From JADJLQ01 sp964405735 (lineage in GTDB: Bacteria > Bacteroidota > Bacteroidia > Chitinophagales > Saprospiraceae), in the NCBI GenBank assembly GCA_964405735.1, contig CAYOPD010000003.1:1-64000 (forward strand): a stretch of DNA of 64,000 nucleotides. Reading direction: 5' to 3'. The translations under genes and the position numbers were made by a program. Below are positions 53,563-63,393 of this stretch, one piece after another. Within the stretch, counting starts at the first letter, position 1; each line of letters starts with the position of its first letter. The notes below the pieces were generated by a model. It saw nothing but the letters and a program-made list of their open reading frames with translations, had not been told where the DNA came from and searched no databases.

Positions 53563-54936
53563 TCAGCGCAGATCCGGATCCGGTGAAGGTTCGAAAAAGT
53601 CTCTGATAAAATCCACGAGGGGTCTCTTTTGTTTGCCCGGGTTAGAGACCGGGGTAGCCTTTTTCGGTGCGGGGGCACCGGCCAGGCCCAGTTCAGGCTG
53701 AGTGACGGGTTCGGGAAGTTCAGCCGGTTTTTCTTTCCGGGTCTGGAGCAGCATCCGTTGCTGGGATTCTTTCATTTTCAGGCCATACATCAGCAGGCCT
53801 ACGCCGGTGGCATAAATCGGACTGGATATATTGTCTTTGAATCCGTATCCGAAATGTTCATTGGGATACCCGATCCGGGTTTGCAGGCCGGTGTGATATT
53901 CGCAAAGCAATTCAAAATTTTTAAGCAAGGCTCCTCCACCGGTAAGCACTATTCCGGCGATGAGTTTTTTCTCAAAACCAGACCTTCTGATTTCATAAAG
54001 GATCAGGTCGAGGATCTCTTCAAGGCGTGCCTGGATGATGCGGGCCAGGTTTTTCTCCGATATTTCTTTGGGATCCCTGCCTTTCAGCCCGGGAATAGTA
54101 ATGATCCGGTTGTCCACGATTTCATCTGCAAGGGCGGAACCAAATTTGATCTTCAGCTTTTCCGCCTGCTCGGTCATCACGGTGCATCCCTCTTTGATAT
54201 CCCGGGTGATGATATTCCCGCCAAAAGCAATCACGGCCGTGTGCCGGATGATGCCTTCCTGGAAGATGGTGATGTCTGTGGTGCCCCCTCCAATATCCAC
54301 CATGACCACACCAGCTTCCTTTTCTTCCTTGCTGAGCACAGCTTCGGCACTGGCAATGGGTTCGAGGGTCATATCGGCCACGGTAAGATTTGCCCGCTCC
54401 ACGCAGCGCAGGATGTTATTGGTTGCGGCAATCTGGCCGGTGATGATGTGGAAATTGGCTTCCAGGCGGTGCCCCGACATTCCGATGGGATCCACGATGC
54501 CCTGTTCGTTGTCCACGGTGAATTCCTGGGGAATGACATGGAGAATTTTATCACCCGGCGTCAGGCCCAGCTTGTACATGTCCTGAACCAGCCGGTCGAT
54601 GTCAGCCCTGGATATCTCCTTTTCATTATTGTCCCTGGCGAGGATACCGCGGTGCTGAAGGCTCTTGATGTGCTGTCCGGCGATACCCACGTAGACCTCC
54701 TGGATTTCGCACTGGGCATCCTTTTCGGCGAGGTCCACTGCGTCAGAAATGGCCTTCACGGTCTTGTCGATATTGGCGATGACTCCCCTCAGGACTCCCT
54801 CTGAATCAACCTTGCTGGCGCCGAGTACGTCGATTTTACCGTATTCGTCCTTTCTGCCTACAATGCAACATACTTTGGTGGTGCCGATGTCGAGGGCCGC
54901 CACCACATTCTTTTTATTAAAGTCTCTTGCATTCAT
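53563..54936 (-). CDS. ftsA: Cell division protein FtsA
   Basis: The 457-residue actin-like ATPase anchors FtsZ to the membrane. The phosphate loop VAALDIGTTKVCCIVG is at residues 12-27, MVDIGGGTTDITIFQ is the second phosphate motif and IVLTGGGALLKNFELL the adenosine motif. The SHS2/1C domain follows residue 85. The C-terminus is long (about 60 residues after the actin core) and Pro/Lys-rich, ending in a segment RPLVDFIRDFFEPSPDPDL whose amphipathic part is the likely membrane-targeting helix. It is cotranscribed with ftsQ and ftsZ. Confidence 0.96.
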   Translation of the reverse strand: MNARDFNKKNVVAALDIGTTKVCCIVGRKDEYGKIDVLGASKVDSEGVLRGVIANIDKTVKAISDAVDLAEKDAQCEIQEVYVGIAGQHIKSLQHRGILARDNNEKEISRADIDRLVQDMYKLGLTPGDKILHVIPQEFTVDNEQGIVDPIGMSGHRLEANFHIITGQIAATNNILRCVERANLTVADMTLEPIASAEAVLSKEEKEAGVVMVDIGGGTTDITIFQEGIIRHTAVIAFGGNIITRDIKEGCTVMTEQAEKLKIKFGSALADEIVDNRIITIPGLKGRDPKEISEKNLARIIQARLEEILDLILYEIRRSGFEKKLIAGIVLTGGGALLKNFELLCEYHTGLQTRIGYPNEHFGYGFKDNISSPIYATGVGLLMYGLKMKESQQRMLLQTRKEKPAELPEPVTQPELGLAGAPAPKKATPVSNPGKQKRPLVDFIRDFFEPSPDPDLR

Positions 54937-54969
54937 CTTAATTGGTTTTAGTATGATAAATAGATTGAT

Positions 54970-55764
54970 TTATGCTCTTTTTGTACATATGACCTGGCCT
55001 TTGAATTTCAGATTTACGGAATAATACATGTCCCAACCCTGTGCCGGGAGAATTTCCCTGTATACCCGTTTCAGTTTATCCGTCTTATCCTCAATCCTTT
55101 CCATATCGCCCAGAAATATGCGTGAGGGTCCGAATTTGGGGATCAGGGTCCAATCGTTCTGACCGTTGACCATGATTTCTTCCACAAGGGCGTGTAAAAA
55201 CCTGTCTTTCGAAATGTAATTGGCGAGTTCAAACAAGTCCTTCTCCATGCCGGGATGGTCCAGGTCGAGGGTATCCTTCGTCGCCTGCACCGGGACAAAA
55301 GCGACCAGTACCCTGGGCGAATAATGTGGGGATGCCGGCATGATGCTGCCATCTTTATCCACATACAGACTGTTTCCTTCGGGAGTGAGGATGCGCAGGA
55401 TGGGTTCACGCTGCTTCACAAAAATGTTCAGCTGGTTGTTGGCATCCAGGTAGACATCCGTGGATTTGATAAAATCCATGGATTGCAGGGCCGATTCGAT
55501 TTCAGGCAGGTCCAGAGTGGCCAAAGGCACATTGGAAAATTCCTGCTGAAATTTGCGGAGGATTTTTGACCGCATTTCCTCCGTGGTGATAAAGTCGTTT
55601 CCATTTTCGAGATGTTGTACATGCACCTGCATCTGGCCAGAAAGTGCCCTGTGCTTGAAGCGCCCTGCTCTTTGGTAAAAAATCAGAAACAAAAGCACGG
55701 TCAGACCCATGCCGAGCCGGATCATGTTTTGATCGGTGCCGATATTTCTGATGAATTTTTTCAT
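54970..55764 (-). CDS. ftsQ: Cell division protein FtsQ/DivIB
   Basis: The 264-residue bitopic protein has one membrane helix at about 17-32 (LGMGLTVLLFLIFY), then a POTRA domain at about 45-115 (VHVQHLENGNDFITTEEMRS, STDVYLDANNQLNIFVKQRE) and the FtsQ beta domain with GNSLYVDKDGSIMPASPHYS. It recruits and regulates FtsW-FtsI. Its start overlaps the murG stop codon by 4 bp, leaving no room for the murC gene found here in most dcw clusters. Confidence 0.88.
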   Translation of the reverse strand: MKKFIRNIGTDQNMIRLGMGLTVLLFLIFYQRAGRFKHRALSGQMQVHVQHLENGNDFITTEEMRSKILRKFQQEFSNVPLATLDLPEIESALQSMDFIKSTDVYLDANNQLNIFVKQREPILRILTPEGNSLYVDKDGSIMPASPHYSPRVLVAFVPVQATKDTLDLDHPGMEKDLFELANYISKDRFLHALVEEIMVNGQNDWTLIPKFGPSRIFLGDMERIEDKTDKLKRVYREILPAQGWDMYYSVNLKFKGQVICTKRA

Positions 55765-56867
55765 GCAGCCATCGGATTGAGTTGAAGAATCTGGTCCACA
55801 ATAGCTTCTGCAGCTCCGGGGCGGGCCAGGGTTTTCTGGGCCTGTTTCATCCGGATCATTGTTTCCCCATCCTGTAAAAGGCGGATGACCTGGTCAGTCC
55901 CTTTTTGCACAACTTCCTGATCCGGCAGCAACCATGCCGCTCCTGCTTCGGACAAAGCCCTCGCATTATGGGTCTGGTGATCTTCTGCTACCGAAGGCGA
56001 AGGCACCAGCACCAGGGGTTTGTTTGCAATCAACACTTCAGAAATAGTAAGTGCTCCTGCCCGGCACAGCAAGACATCGGCCGCGGCGTAGGCCAGGTCC
56101 GCACGGTCAATAAAAGCCAGGGCTTTCACATTCGGCAGGCCTGCCGTCCCGGACCGGCTGAATTTTTCGATACCCTGTTTTCCATACTGCCAGATCCACT
56201 GGATGGTGCTATGACTTACGATCCGGTCATGGCCGGCAGCCATGCTTTCATTGATCGAACGGGCCCCAAGACTGCCCCCCATCACCAGGACGGTTTTTTT
56301 GTCTTGATCGAGGCCAAAATAAGCTATGGCCTCATTCCTTTTCGCTTCAATCCCTTCCAGGTCTTTCCGCACAGGGTTGCCGGTGACCACGATTTTTTCT
56401 TTTGGAAAGAACCGATCCATATGATCATAGGCTACACAGATTTTTGCGGCCTTTTTCCCAAGGATCATATTTGTTTTGCCTGCAAATGAATTTTGTTCCT
56501 GGAGGAGGGTTGGGATCCTGAGCCAGTTGGCCAGGTACAATACCGGGCCGCTTGCATAACCCCCTACTCCGACCACCACATTGGGTTTATATTGCACCAG
56601 TATCCGCCAGGCCTGGTAAAGGGATTTGACCAGTTTCCAGGGCAGACTGTAATTTTTTAGCAAGGAAGAACGGTTGAAGCCTGCTACATCCAGGCCAATG
56701 ATTTTAAACCCGGCCTGGGGTACTTTATCCATCTCCATTCTTCCCTTTGCTCCGACAAAAAGGATGTCCACTCCGGACACACGGGCCTGGAGCTCCTGCG
56801 CAATGGCTATGGCAGGGAAAATATGTCCGCCGGTGCCCCCTCCGCTAATGATCATTTTCATCTTCAC
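55761..56867 (-). CDS. murG: UDP-GlcNAc : lipid I transferase MurG
   Basis: The 368-residue GT-B glycosyltransferase makes lipid II. IISGGGTGGHIFPAIAIAQ near the start binds the lipid acceptor, VGVGGYASGPVLYLA and VLVMGGSLGARSINES are the family signatures, and LLCRAGALTISEVLIANKPL with VPSPSVAEDHQTHNA binds UDP-GlcNAc. Three ATG codons occur in the first five (MKMKM); the first overlaps ftsW by 23 bp and later ones by less. Confidence 0.96.
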   Translation of the reverse strand: MKMKMIISGGGTGGHIFPAIAIAQELQARVSGVDILFVGAKGRMEMDKVPQAGFKIIGLDVAGFNRSSLLKNYSLPWKLVKSLYQAWRILVQYKPNVVVGVGGYASGPVLYLANWLRIPTLLQEQNSFAGKTNMILGKKAAKICVAYDHMDRFFPKEKIVVTGNPVRKDLEGIEAKRNEAIAYFGLDQDKKTVLVMGGSLGARSINESMAAGHDRIVSHSTIQWIWQYGKQGIEKFSRSGTAGLPNVKALAFIDRADLAYAAADVLLCRAGALTISEVLIANKPLVLVPSPSVAEDHQTHNARALSEAGAAWLLPDQEVVQKGTDQVIRLLQDGETMIRMKQAQKTLARPGAAEAIVDQILQLNPMAA

Positions 56868-58065
56868 CGGTTTTGGGTTTTGAATCGGCTTTGGCCATTT
56901 TCATCAGTTCATTTTCAGGGGCAGGCTGTTCTTCACGGATGGATTCTATGAACTTGCTGACGCTCATGATGATCCCGAAGGCCACACTGGTGAACAACAC
57001 CGAAGTGCCCCCCATACTTACCAGGGGCAGGGTGAGGCCGGTGACCGGTACGAGGTTGACGGATACCGCCATATTGGCAAAAGCCTGCACCACGAGGTTG
57101 AGGGTAAGTCCCATGGCCAGGATGGCTCCGAAGGCCTTTGGGCTTTTCATGACGATCCTGGAAACCCGGAATAAAAGCCATAGATAAAGCAACAATATTC
57201 CAGTCGCCCCGATCATTCCGTATTCTTCGCATATGATAGCATAGATATAGTCAGCATAAGCTGCCGGCAGAAAATTACGCTGGGTACTGTTACCCGGCCC
57301 CAATCCAAGCCAGGAGCCGTTGGCAATTGCAATTTTGGATTGTTGAACCTGATATCCTCCCCCGTTTTCATTCGACATAAAATCAGTGATCCTTGAGATC
57401 CAGGTATCCACACGAACCGCATCCGGAAAAAACCACCATATCAGTACCACGATGCCGAAAAGCATGATGCCGAAAAAGGCCATCATGAATATGTATTTGA
57501 AGGAGACCCTTCCGACAAACATGAGCATGACCGAAGTCGCAAAAAGCAACAATGCCGTTGACAGGTTGGCAGGGGCAATCAATCCGCATATCAGCAGGAC
57601 GGGCACCATGATGGGTATAAAAGCGCCTTTAAAATCCTTGATGTATTCCTGTTTATTGGAGAGCGACCGTGCCAGGTATATGATGAGGGCCAAACGGGCA
57701 TAATCGCTGGTCTGGAAAGACAGGTTGATGACCGGAAGGGTGATCCATCGTTTGGCATCGTTGGTTTCCACGCCAAAGGCCAGGGTATAAAGCAGAAGCG
57801 GAATGGCCAGCAGAAACAGGACAGGGGCCAGCTTATTGTATATCAGGTAATTCTGGCGGTGACAGGCATACATGCACAGCAGGCCGATTCCGGCCATCAC
57901 CAGTTGTTTCATCAGATAGACTTCTGTATTCCCTTTGTAACGGAGATAAGCCATGGATCCGGTTGCACTGTAAACGGCGAGGAGGCCGAAGCCAATGAGG
58001 ATCCCGATGATGAGCCACATCACCTTGTCGCCTTTCCATTCCTTTTTGGTCGTGATCTGCAGCAT
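56845..58065 (-). CDS. ftsW: Peptidoglycan glycosyltransferase FtsW
   Basis: The 406-residue SEDS protein has ten predicted membrane helices. AKRWITLPVINLSFQTSDYA matches the conserved loop of the family, GLGPGNSTQRNFLPAAYADY and EEYGMIGATGILLLYLWLL contain the essential periplasmic residues, and NMAVSVNLVPVTGLTLPLVS is the signature. It polymerises glycan strands at the septum with FtsI. One base separates it from mraY, leaving no room for the murD gene usually found between them. Confidence 0.95.
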   Translation of the reverse strand: MLQITTKKEWKGDKVMWLIIGILIGFGLLAVYSATGSMAYLRYKGNTEVYLMKQLVMAGIGLLCMYACHRQNYLIYNKLAPVLFLLAIPLLLYTLAFGVETNDAKRWITLPVINLSFQTSDYARLALIIYLARSLSNKQEYIKDFKGAFIPIMVPVLLICGLIAPANLSTALLLFATSVMLMFVGRVSFKYIFMMAFFGIMLFGIVVLIWWFFPDAVRVDTWISRITDFMSNENGGGYQVQQSKIAIANGSWLGLGPGNSTQRNFLPAAYADYIYAIICEEYGMIGATGILLLYLWLLFRVSRIVMKSPKAFGAILAMGLTLNLVVQAFANMAVSVNLVPVTGLTLPLVSMGGTSVLFTSVAFGIIMSVSKFIESIREEQPAPENELMKMAKADSKPKTGEDENDH

Positions 58066-58066
58066 G

Positions 58067-59338
58067 TTACCGGATTTTTAGGGTGATGATGGTGACTACT
58101 GCCAGCAGGACCGCCACGATCCAAAACCGGTTTACAATTTTGGATTCGTGCATACCGCTTTTCTGATAATGATGGTGCAGCGGCGCCATTTTGAATATCC
58201 TTTTGCCTTCCCCATATTTTCTGCGGGTATACTTAAAATAGGTGACCTGGACCATCACGGATAGGATCTCAATCAAAAAGATCCCGCACAGGACGGGCAG
58301 GAGCAATTCCTTGCGCAAAACGACAGCCAGGGTAGCAATGATCCCGCCGAGGGTGAGGCTCCCGGTATCGCCCATAAAGACGGTTGCCGGATAAGCGTTG
58401 TACCATAAAAAGCCGATGCAGGCCCCGATCAGGCAGGCGGTGAATATGACCAGCTCTCCCGAGTTCGGTATAAAGTAAATGCCAAGATAGTCTGCGAATA
58501 TGGAGTTGCCGCTGACGTAGGCGAATACGCCCAGGGTCACTCCCACGATGGAAGACACTCCTGTGGCCAGGCCATCAAGGCCATCGGTGATATTGACCGC
58601 GTTGGATACGGCAGTTATGATAAAAATAATAATGAGAATATACAGCAGCGGGGTCAGGGCGCCGGCGGCATCCCCCATCCAGCGCAGGATGTCCGCATAA
58701 TCAAAGACATTTCCTTTTGTAAAGGGCACATTGGTGGAGAGCGAGCGGGCATGGACCAGGACTTCCGGGTTATCCGGATGGGCGGAGGCCGGAAGTCTTT
58801 CCATGATTTCAAATTGGTTGGCCATGGCTTCCTTTTCCGTGACCCGGATCAGTACATTTTTATTATACAGCAGGGTAAGCGCCACGATCAGGCCGACTGC
58901 GATCTGGCCGGTCAGTTTGGTGATGGCTTTGAGGCCTTGTTTATTTTTCTTAAAGACTTTGATGTAATCATCGAGGTAGCCGATAAAAAACAAACACAGG
59001 GTCACCGCCATCATCAACAACACATATACATTGTCCAGCCTGGCCCATAGGATGCAGGGCAACAGGATGGCCAGGATGATGATGATCCCTCCCATGGTGG
59101 GAGTGCCTTCTTTTTCTTTCTGACCATGGAGGCCCAGGTCCCGAACCGTTTCCCCGATTTGTTTGGCCTGCAGGTATTTAATGATGCGCTGCCCAAACAA
59201 CATGGAAATCAACAATGAAAAAATCAAAGCTCCGCCTGCCCGGAAAGAGATATAACGGAACAAGCCCGCCCCGGGTAAATCGAACTGATTGTTGATATAT
59301 TCAAATAAATGGTACAGCATTTGTTTTCTGTTATTCAC
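58067..59338 (-). CDS. mraY: Phospho-MurNAc-pentapeptide transferase MraY
   Basis: The 423-residue integral membrane enzyme makes lipid I from UDP-MurNAc-pentapeptide and undecaprenyl phosphate. GTPTMGGIIIILAILLPCIL, FFIGYLDDYIKVFKKNKQGL with the catalytic Asp pair, NITDGLDGLATGVS and VFMGDTGSLTLGG are the conserved loops; GHH-like LHHHYQKSGM near the end is also typical. It is 60 residues longer than E. coli MraY, with an extra loop around residue 180-230, as is common in Bacteroidota. It is separated from murE by a 103-bp spacer in which no feature was recognised. Confidence 0.96.
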   Translation of the reverse strand: MNNRKQMLYHLFEYINNQFDLPGAGLFRYISFRAGGALIFSLLISMLFGQRIIKYLQAKQIGETVRDLGLHGQKEKEGTPTMGGIIIILAILLPCILWARLDNVYVLLMMAVTLCLFFIGYLDDYIKVFKKNKQGLKAITKLTGQIAVGLIVALTLLYNKNVLIRVTEKEAMANQFEIMERLPASAHPDNPEVLVHARSLSTNVPFTKGNVFDYADILRWMGDAAGALTPLLYILIIIFIITAVSNAVNITDGLDGLATGVSSIVGVTLGVFAYVSGNSIFADYLGIYFIPNSGELVIFTACLIGACIGFLWYNAYPATVFMGDTGSLTLGGIIATLAVVLRKELLLPVLCGIFLIEILSVMVQVTYFKYTRRKYGEGKRIFKMAPLHHHYQKSGMHESKIVNRFWIVAVLLAVVTIITLKIR

Positions 59339-59441
59339 CGGTTAAAGAAAAAACAGGGAAGCGGGGTAAGATTTCACTTTTGAGATCATCGCCCGCTGTA
59401 CCTGTTAAAACCAACCTGAGAATGATAATTAACCTATTTTT

Positions 59442-60896
59442 TTATATTAAAACTTCTTTTAATACATTTTTATCGTCAAAGGGGAAACGCTTTCCCTGAA
59501 TTTCCTGATACGTCTCATGGCCCTTCCCGGCGATCAGGATGATGTCGCCCGCCCGGTCGGCAATCCGCGCTGCCATCTTGATGGCCTCCTTGCGGTCAGA
59601 CTGCCGGATCATGCGGTGTTTTTCCTGAACTTCCAATCCGGCGATCATGTCGTCCAGGATTCGCTCGGGGTCTTCCGTTCTTGGATTGTCCGACGTAAAA
59701 ATCACGGCGTCGCTTTTTTCCATTGCTATGCGGGCCATCACCGGCCTTTTGGTTTTGTCCCGGTCCCCACCGCAACCCACCACCGTGATTACCCTTGAAT
59801 CGGCTGTCTTCAACTCCTTGATGGTATCCAGTACATTCGCGAGTGCATCGGGCGTGTGGGCGTAATCCACAATGCCAAGCACTTTTTTATCCGCGTGATA
59901 AATCGTGTCAAACCGGCCATCTACGGCAGGCAATCCGCTCATGCAGGCCAGGATTTCCATCGGTTCAAAACCCAGTTCCCGGGCGGCGGCAAAACAGGCC
60001 AGAAAATTGTATCCGTTGAAAGCCCCGATCAGCCTACTGTGCACCTCTGTCCCGTTCACCTCAAGCATAAGTCCCTGAAGCGTATTGGCTTTTATTTTTC
60101 CTTTGACCTCTGCCAGCTGTTTCAACGCGTAGGTCACCACCTTCGCCCTGGTATTCTGAACCATCACCATACCGTTGCGGTCATCTTTGTTGGTGATGGC
60201 AAAAGCCTCCTTCGGCAATTGATCAAAAAACAATTTTTTACACTCCAGGTAATCCCTGAAGGTGCCATGATAATCCAGGTGATCATGGGTTAGGTTGGTG
60301 AACACCCCACCCGCAAACCGTAGCCCGGCAGTTCGTTGTTGTTTCATGGCATGAGAACTGACTTCCATGAAGGCATAATCACAACCGGCCTCGACCATAA
60401 GCGCCAGCAATTCATTGATCCGGATCACATCCGGTGTGGTATGACTGGCTTCCACCACCTGATCGTGGATATAATTTCTCACCGTACTCATGAGGCCGGC
60501 TTTAAATCCGAGGGCTTTCATGAGGCGGTAGAGCAAGGTAGCCGTGGTGGTTTTACCGTTTGTACCTGTGACCCCGATCAGACTGAGTTTTGAAGAAGGC
60601 CGGCCGTAGAAAACATCTGCCAGGCTTCCGGCCGTCTGGGCGGAGTCATCCACCTGCACATATTCCACCCCCGGGCCTTGTATTTCCGGAAAAGTTTCAC
60701 AGATGACGGCCCTGGCACCCTGGGCCACCGCGTTACCAATATACCGGTGGCCGTCCGTGACCAGGCCCTTCTGGGCAATGAAAACAAAGTTTTCTTTTAC
60801 TTTCCGCGAATCCGATTCAACACCTGTTACCTCAAAATCTGCGTTTCCCTTAATGTCAAAGAACTTTATATTCCTTTTTATTTCTGTCCATTTCAT
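59442..60896 (-). CDS. murE: UDP-MurNAc-tripeptide synthetase MurE (meso-DAP type)
   Basis: The 484-residue ligase adds the third amino acid of the stem peptide. The ATP loop GVTGTNGKTTTATLL is at about 109-122, FTNLTHDHLDYHGTFRDYLE holds the carbamylated-Lys region, and TSDNPRTEDP contains the DNPR motif that selects meso-diaminopimelate over lysine. It therefore implies a DAP-type cell wall, consistent with the OmpA domains that bind it. It begins 3 bp after the ftsI stop codon. Confidence 0.96.
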   Translation of the reverse strand: MKWTEIKRNIKFFDIKGNADFEVTGVESDSRKVKENFVFIAQKGLVTDGHRYIGNAVAQGARAVICETFPEIQGPGVEYVQVDDSAQTAGSLADVFYGRPSSKLSLIGVTGTNGKTTTATLLYRLMKALGFKAGLMSTVRNYIHDQVVEASHTTPDVIRINELLALMVEAGCDYAFMEVSSHAMKQQRTAGLRFAGGVFTNLTHDHLDYHGTFRDYLECKKLFFDQLPKEAFAITNKDDRNGMVMVQNTRAKVVTYALKQLAEVKGKIKANTLQGLMLEVNGTEVHSRLIGAFNGYNFLACFAAARELGFEPMEILACMSGLPAVDGRFDTIYHADKKVLGIVDYAHTPDALANVLDTIKELKTADSRVITVVGCGGDRDKTKRPVMARIAMEKSDAVIFTSDNPRTEDPERILDDMIAGLEVQEKHRMIRQSDRKEAIKMAARIADRAGDIILIAGKGHETYQEIQGKRFPFDDKNVLKEVLI

Positions 60897-60899
60897 GGT

Positions 60900-62993
60900 T
60901 CAACCCATAGTTAATTCGATCGTCTGGCCCTGAACTTTAGAGCCCGGTGCAATCGACTGGCTTCTCACCCGCCCATGCCCCTGCAACCTGACTTTCAATC
61001 CTTTATTTTCCAGGAGGAAGAGGGCATCCCGCAAACCCATTCCTCGGACATCCGGCACCAGTTCCTGCTGGTGGTTGATTCCGGTGAGTTCGGGTTGTCT
61101 CTCCGTCGGGTTGAGGCTGGCCCATTCGTTGATGCAACGGTTGTCAAACCGCACTCCGCTGAAATGCAGCAGGGTCCGGATGTCGGTGGCATAACCACCT
61201 GCACGGATCCGGGCCGGAGTGGGCGCCGTATTCACCGGGGCTTGTTCTTCAGTCGTTATAAAACGGGATGCCACACTGTAATCCGCAATCTCCCGGAAGA
61301 CCGGCATGGCGGCAGATGCTCCGTAATAACCGTTGACTGAAGGTTCATATATGACCACGATGCATGAATAAACCGGGTCCTCGGCGGGGAAAAAACCCGC
61401 AAAGGAAGCCTGGTATTTTTTTCCTTCATTGATATCTCCTTTGTAATAATTGGTCACTGCGGTCCCGGTCTTGCCAGCCACTTTATACAAGCTGTTTCGC
61501 AATGCCAAAGCAGTGCCTCCAGAATCGGAGGTGCTTTTGAGCAATTCCAGAGCCAGCTTCAGGGTCGAATTACTGCAAATCTGGTTCTTCAACACTTCGG
61601 GCTTATAGGTTTTTACCGGCTCAGAATATTCCAGGATCTGGTGCACCAGCTGCGGTTTCATCATTCGGCCCTTGTTGGCCACTGCATTGTAAAAAGTTAA
61701 TAGCTGCAAAGGGGTCAGGGTCAGTTCATAACCATGGGCCATCCAGGGAATGGAGGTGCAACTCCATTTTTGCTCCAGGTTGTACGCCTCTTTAATATAG
61801 GGAGAGGGTTCCCCTTCGAGGTCGATTTGGCACCGTTCATTCAGACCAAATTGTTCCAGCCTTTTGACGAATTTTTTGGCATTTTTTTCATAGTACTTCT
61901 GTGCCGTCACCGCCATCCCGACATTGGAGGACTGTGCAAAAATCTGTTTAAGGGTAGGCATGCTTCCCTTATGTTTTTCGGAATCCCTGATTTTTTTTCC
62001 GCACAACTCGACTTCTCCGCCATGGATATCCACCCGGTCATCGAGACCGATATAACCATCCTCCAAAAGGGCCATCATGGTAGCCAGTTTGAAGGTAGAG
62101 CCGGGTTCAGTGGCCGCTCCAACCGCATAGTTCAGGTACTCGCCGATATCATCTCCCGACCGGACCAGATTGGCCATTGCTTTGATGGCCCCTGTCTTCA
62201 CTTCCATGACCACCGCAGTTCCTCCCAGGGCCTGATGGTGTGCCACAGACTTGTAAAGGGCCTGTTCGGCAATGTCCTGCAGGTCAATGTCAATATGCGT
62301 GATGATGTCCTTGCCTCTTTTTGGTTCGAAGTCACCGATATCATCCACGGGCACCCAGATATCCCTGGCCACTTTTTGTACCAGGCGGCTTCCCTTTTCG
62401 CCACCCAGTACATCGTCATAATAACCTTCAAGGCCGATTGGTTTGGCTCCTTCGCGAACAGAACCGAGCGTACGGGCTGCGAGCATGCGGTATGGCCTTT
62501 CCCGCCTTGATTTGCGGACCACAATCAGTCCGCCTTTGTTACCACCCAGCCTGAACAATGGAAACGTCTTGATTTTTTCCAGTTGGCTGTAGGAAACTTC
62601 CTCTTTGATCAGCATGTACCGGTTGCCGGCCTGGCGTTCACGCCAAAGCAGGTCCCGGTATGCTCTTTCGGAAATCACCGGATTGAGGTAACGGGAAAGG
62701 CAAAGGGCCAGGGAATCTATGTGCTTTACAAATTTATCTTTTGGTACGGCCAGCAGGTCCATTCTAACTTCAAACAGGGGCAGGGAGGTCACCAGCATGC
62801 GGCCGTCCGAGGACAGGATATTGCCTCTTTCCGGTTCGATGGGCTGATGCCTCACATAAAGACTGTCACCCCGGCTTCTCCAGGATTCTCCCTCGACGAT
62901 TCCGATTTGGACCACGCGGCCCAGGATCAGAAAGCCCGCCAGCACGAAGAGCAGGAAAATGATATAAGTCCTTATGATGATTTCGTCTTTCAT
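60900..62993 (-). CDS. ftsI: Division transpeptidase FtsI (PBP2/3) with a PASTA domain
   Basis: The 697-residue class B penicillin-binding protein has an N-terminal membrane helix (IIFLLFVLAGFLILGRVVQI), a dimerisation region, and a transpeptidase domain with the active-site motif STFK (nucleophile Ser299) in TEPGSTFKLATM, SSNVGM, and KTGTAV. The last 60 residues (VPDVRGMGLRDALFLLENKG) form one PASTA domain, more typical of Gram-positive bacteria but common in Bacteroidota FtsI. It cross-links the septal wall. ftsL lies 3 bp upstream. Confidence 0.95.
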   Translation of the reverse strand: MKDEIIIRTYIIFLLFVLAGFLILGRVVQIGIVEGESWRSRGDSLYVRHQPIEPERGNILSSDGRMLVTSLPLFEVRMDLLAVPKDKFVKHIDSLALCLSRYLNPVISERAYRDLLWRERQAGNRYMLIKEEVSYSQLEKIKTFPLFRLGGNKGGLIVVRKSRRERPYRMLAARTLGSVREGAKPIGLEGYYDDVLGGEKGSRLVQKVARDIWVPVDDIGDFEPKRGKDIITHIDIDLQDIAEQALYKSVAHHQALGGTAVVMEVKTGAIKAMANLVRSGDDIGEYLNYAVGAATEPGSTFKLATMMALLEDGYIGLDDRVDIHGGEVELCGKKIRDSEKHKGSMPTLKQIFAQSSNVGMAVTAQKYYEKNAKKFVKRLEQFGLNERCQIDLEGEPSPYIKEAYNLEQKWSCTSIPWMAHGYELTLTPLQLLTFYNAVANKGRMMKPQLVHQILEYSEPVKTYKPEVLKNQICSNSTLKLALELLKSTSDSGGTALALRNSLYKVAGKTGTAVTNYYKGDINEGKKYQASFAGFFPAEDPVYSCIVVIYEPSVNGYYGASAAMPVFREIADYSVASRFITTEEQAPVNTAPTPARIRAGGYATDIRTLLHFSGVRFDNRCINEWASLNPTERQPELTGINHQQELVPDVRGMGLRDALFLLENKGLKVRLQGHGRVRSQSIAPGSKVQGQTIELTMG

Positions 62994-62996
62994 CCC

Positions 62997-63308
62997 CTAT
63001 TTCTTCACGAGTTTTTTACTGGAGGAGTTTTTATGGTAGCCCAGTTCGAGGGGCTTGACATCGTTGGCGAGTTGGGTCGGTGAACTGGAAAAGAGGAATT
63101 CCGAGCGGAATGACATATACTGCCAGCGCAATTCTTTGACTTCGTCCCTCAGTTTGTGGATTTTTCTGACTTTCCGTTCCGCCTGGTGGGCGTTGGCTAT
63201 ATAAAGAAGGGCCAAAATGCCGGCGAAATAGATAAAAGGCAGGTGCTTCATGACCATTCCGCCGGCCAGGATTTGTTGTAGAAACTTATTTTGAGACCTT
63301 TCTTCCAT
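62997..63308 (-). CDS. ftsL: FtsL-like small division protein
   Basis: Start MEERSQNKFLQQIL gives 104 residues; an upstream extension to 63428 would overlap rsmH and reads poorly. One membrane helix (LPFIYFAGILALLYIANAH, about 22-40) is followed by a periplasmic coiled coil (QAERKVRKIHKLRDEVKELR). Size, layout and place between rsmH and ftsI identify the FtsL position of the cluster; sequence alone would not. Confidence 0.8.
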   Translation of the reverse strand: MEERSQNKFLQQILAGGMVMKHLPFIYFAGILALLYIANAHQAERKVRKIHKLRDEVKELRWQYMSFRSEFLFSSSPTQLANDVKPLELGYHKNSSSKKLVKK

Positions 63309-63393
63309 AATTTTTCCAGATTTAAAAAAAGGATACCCCTGGTAGGCTGGCAAATACACACCAGCCCGTCCTGGGCATTTTTTTTCACAGTGA

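Noticed and set aside
53629..54804. 391-codon frame opposite ftsA
   Set aside because: Long only because of ftsA's codon bias; no recognisable fold and its genuine counterpart is complete.
55761..58067. murD or murC hidden within neighbouring genes or shadow frames
   Set aside because: The junctions mraY-ftsW and murG-ftsQ leave no space, and no GTNGKT-type ligase motif other than MurE's is present in the cluster.
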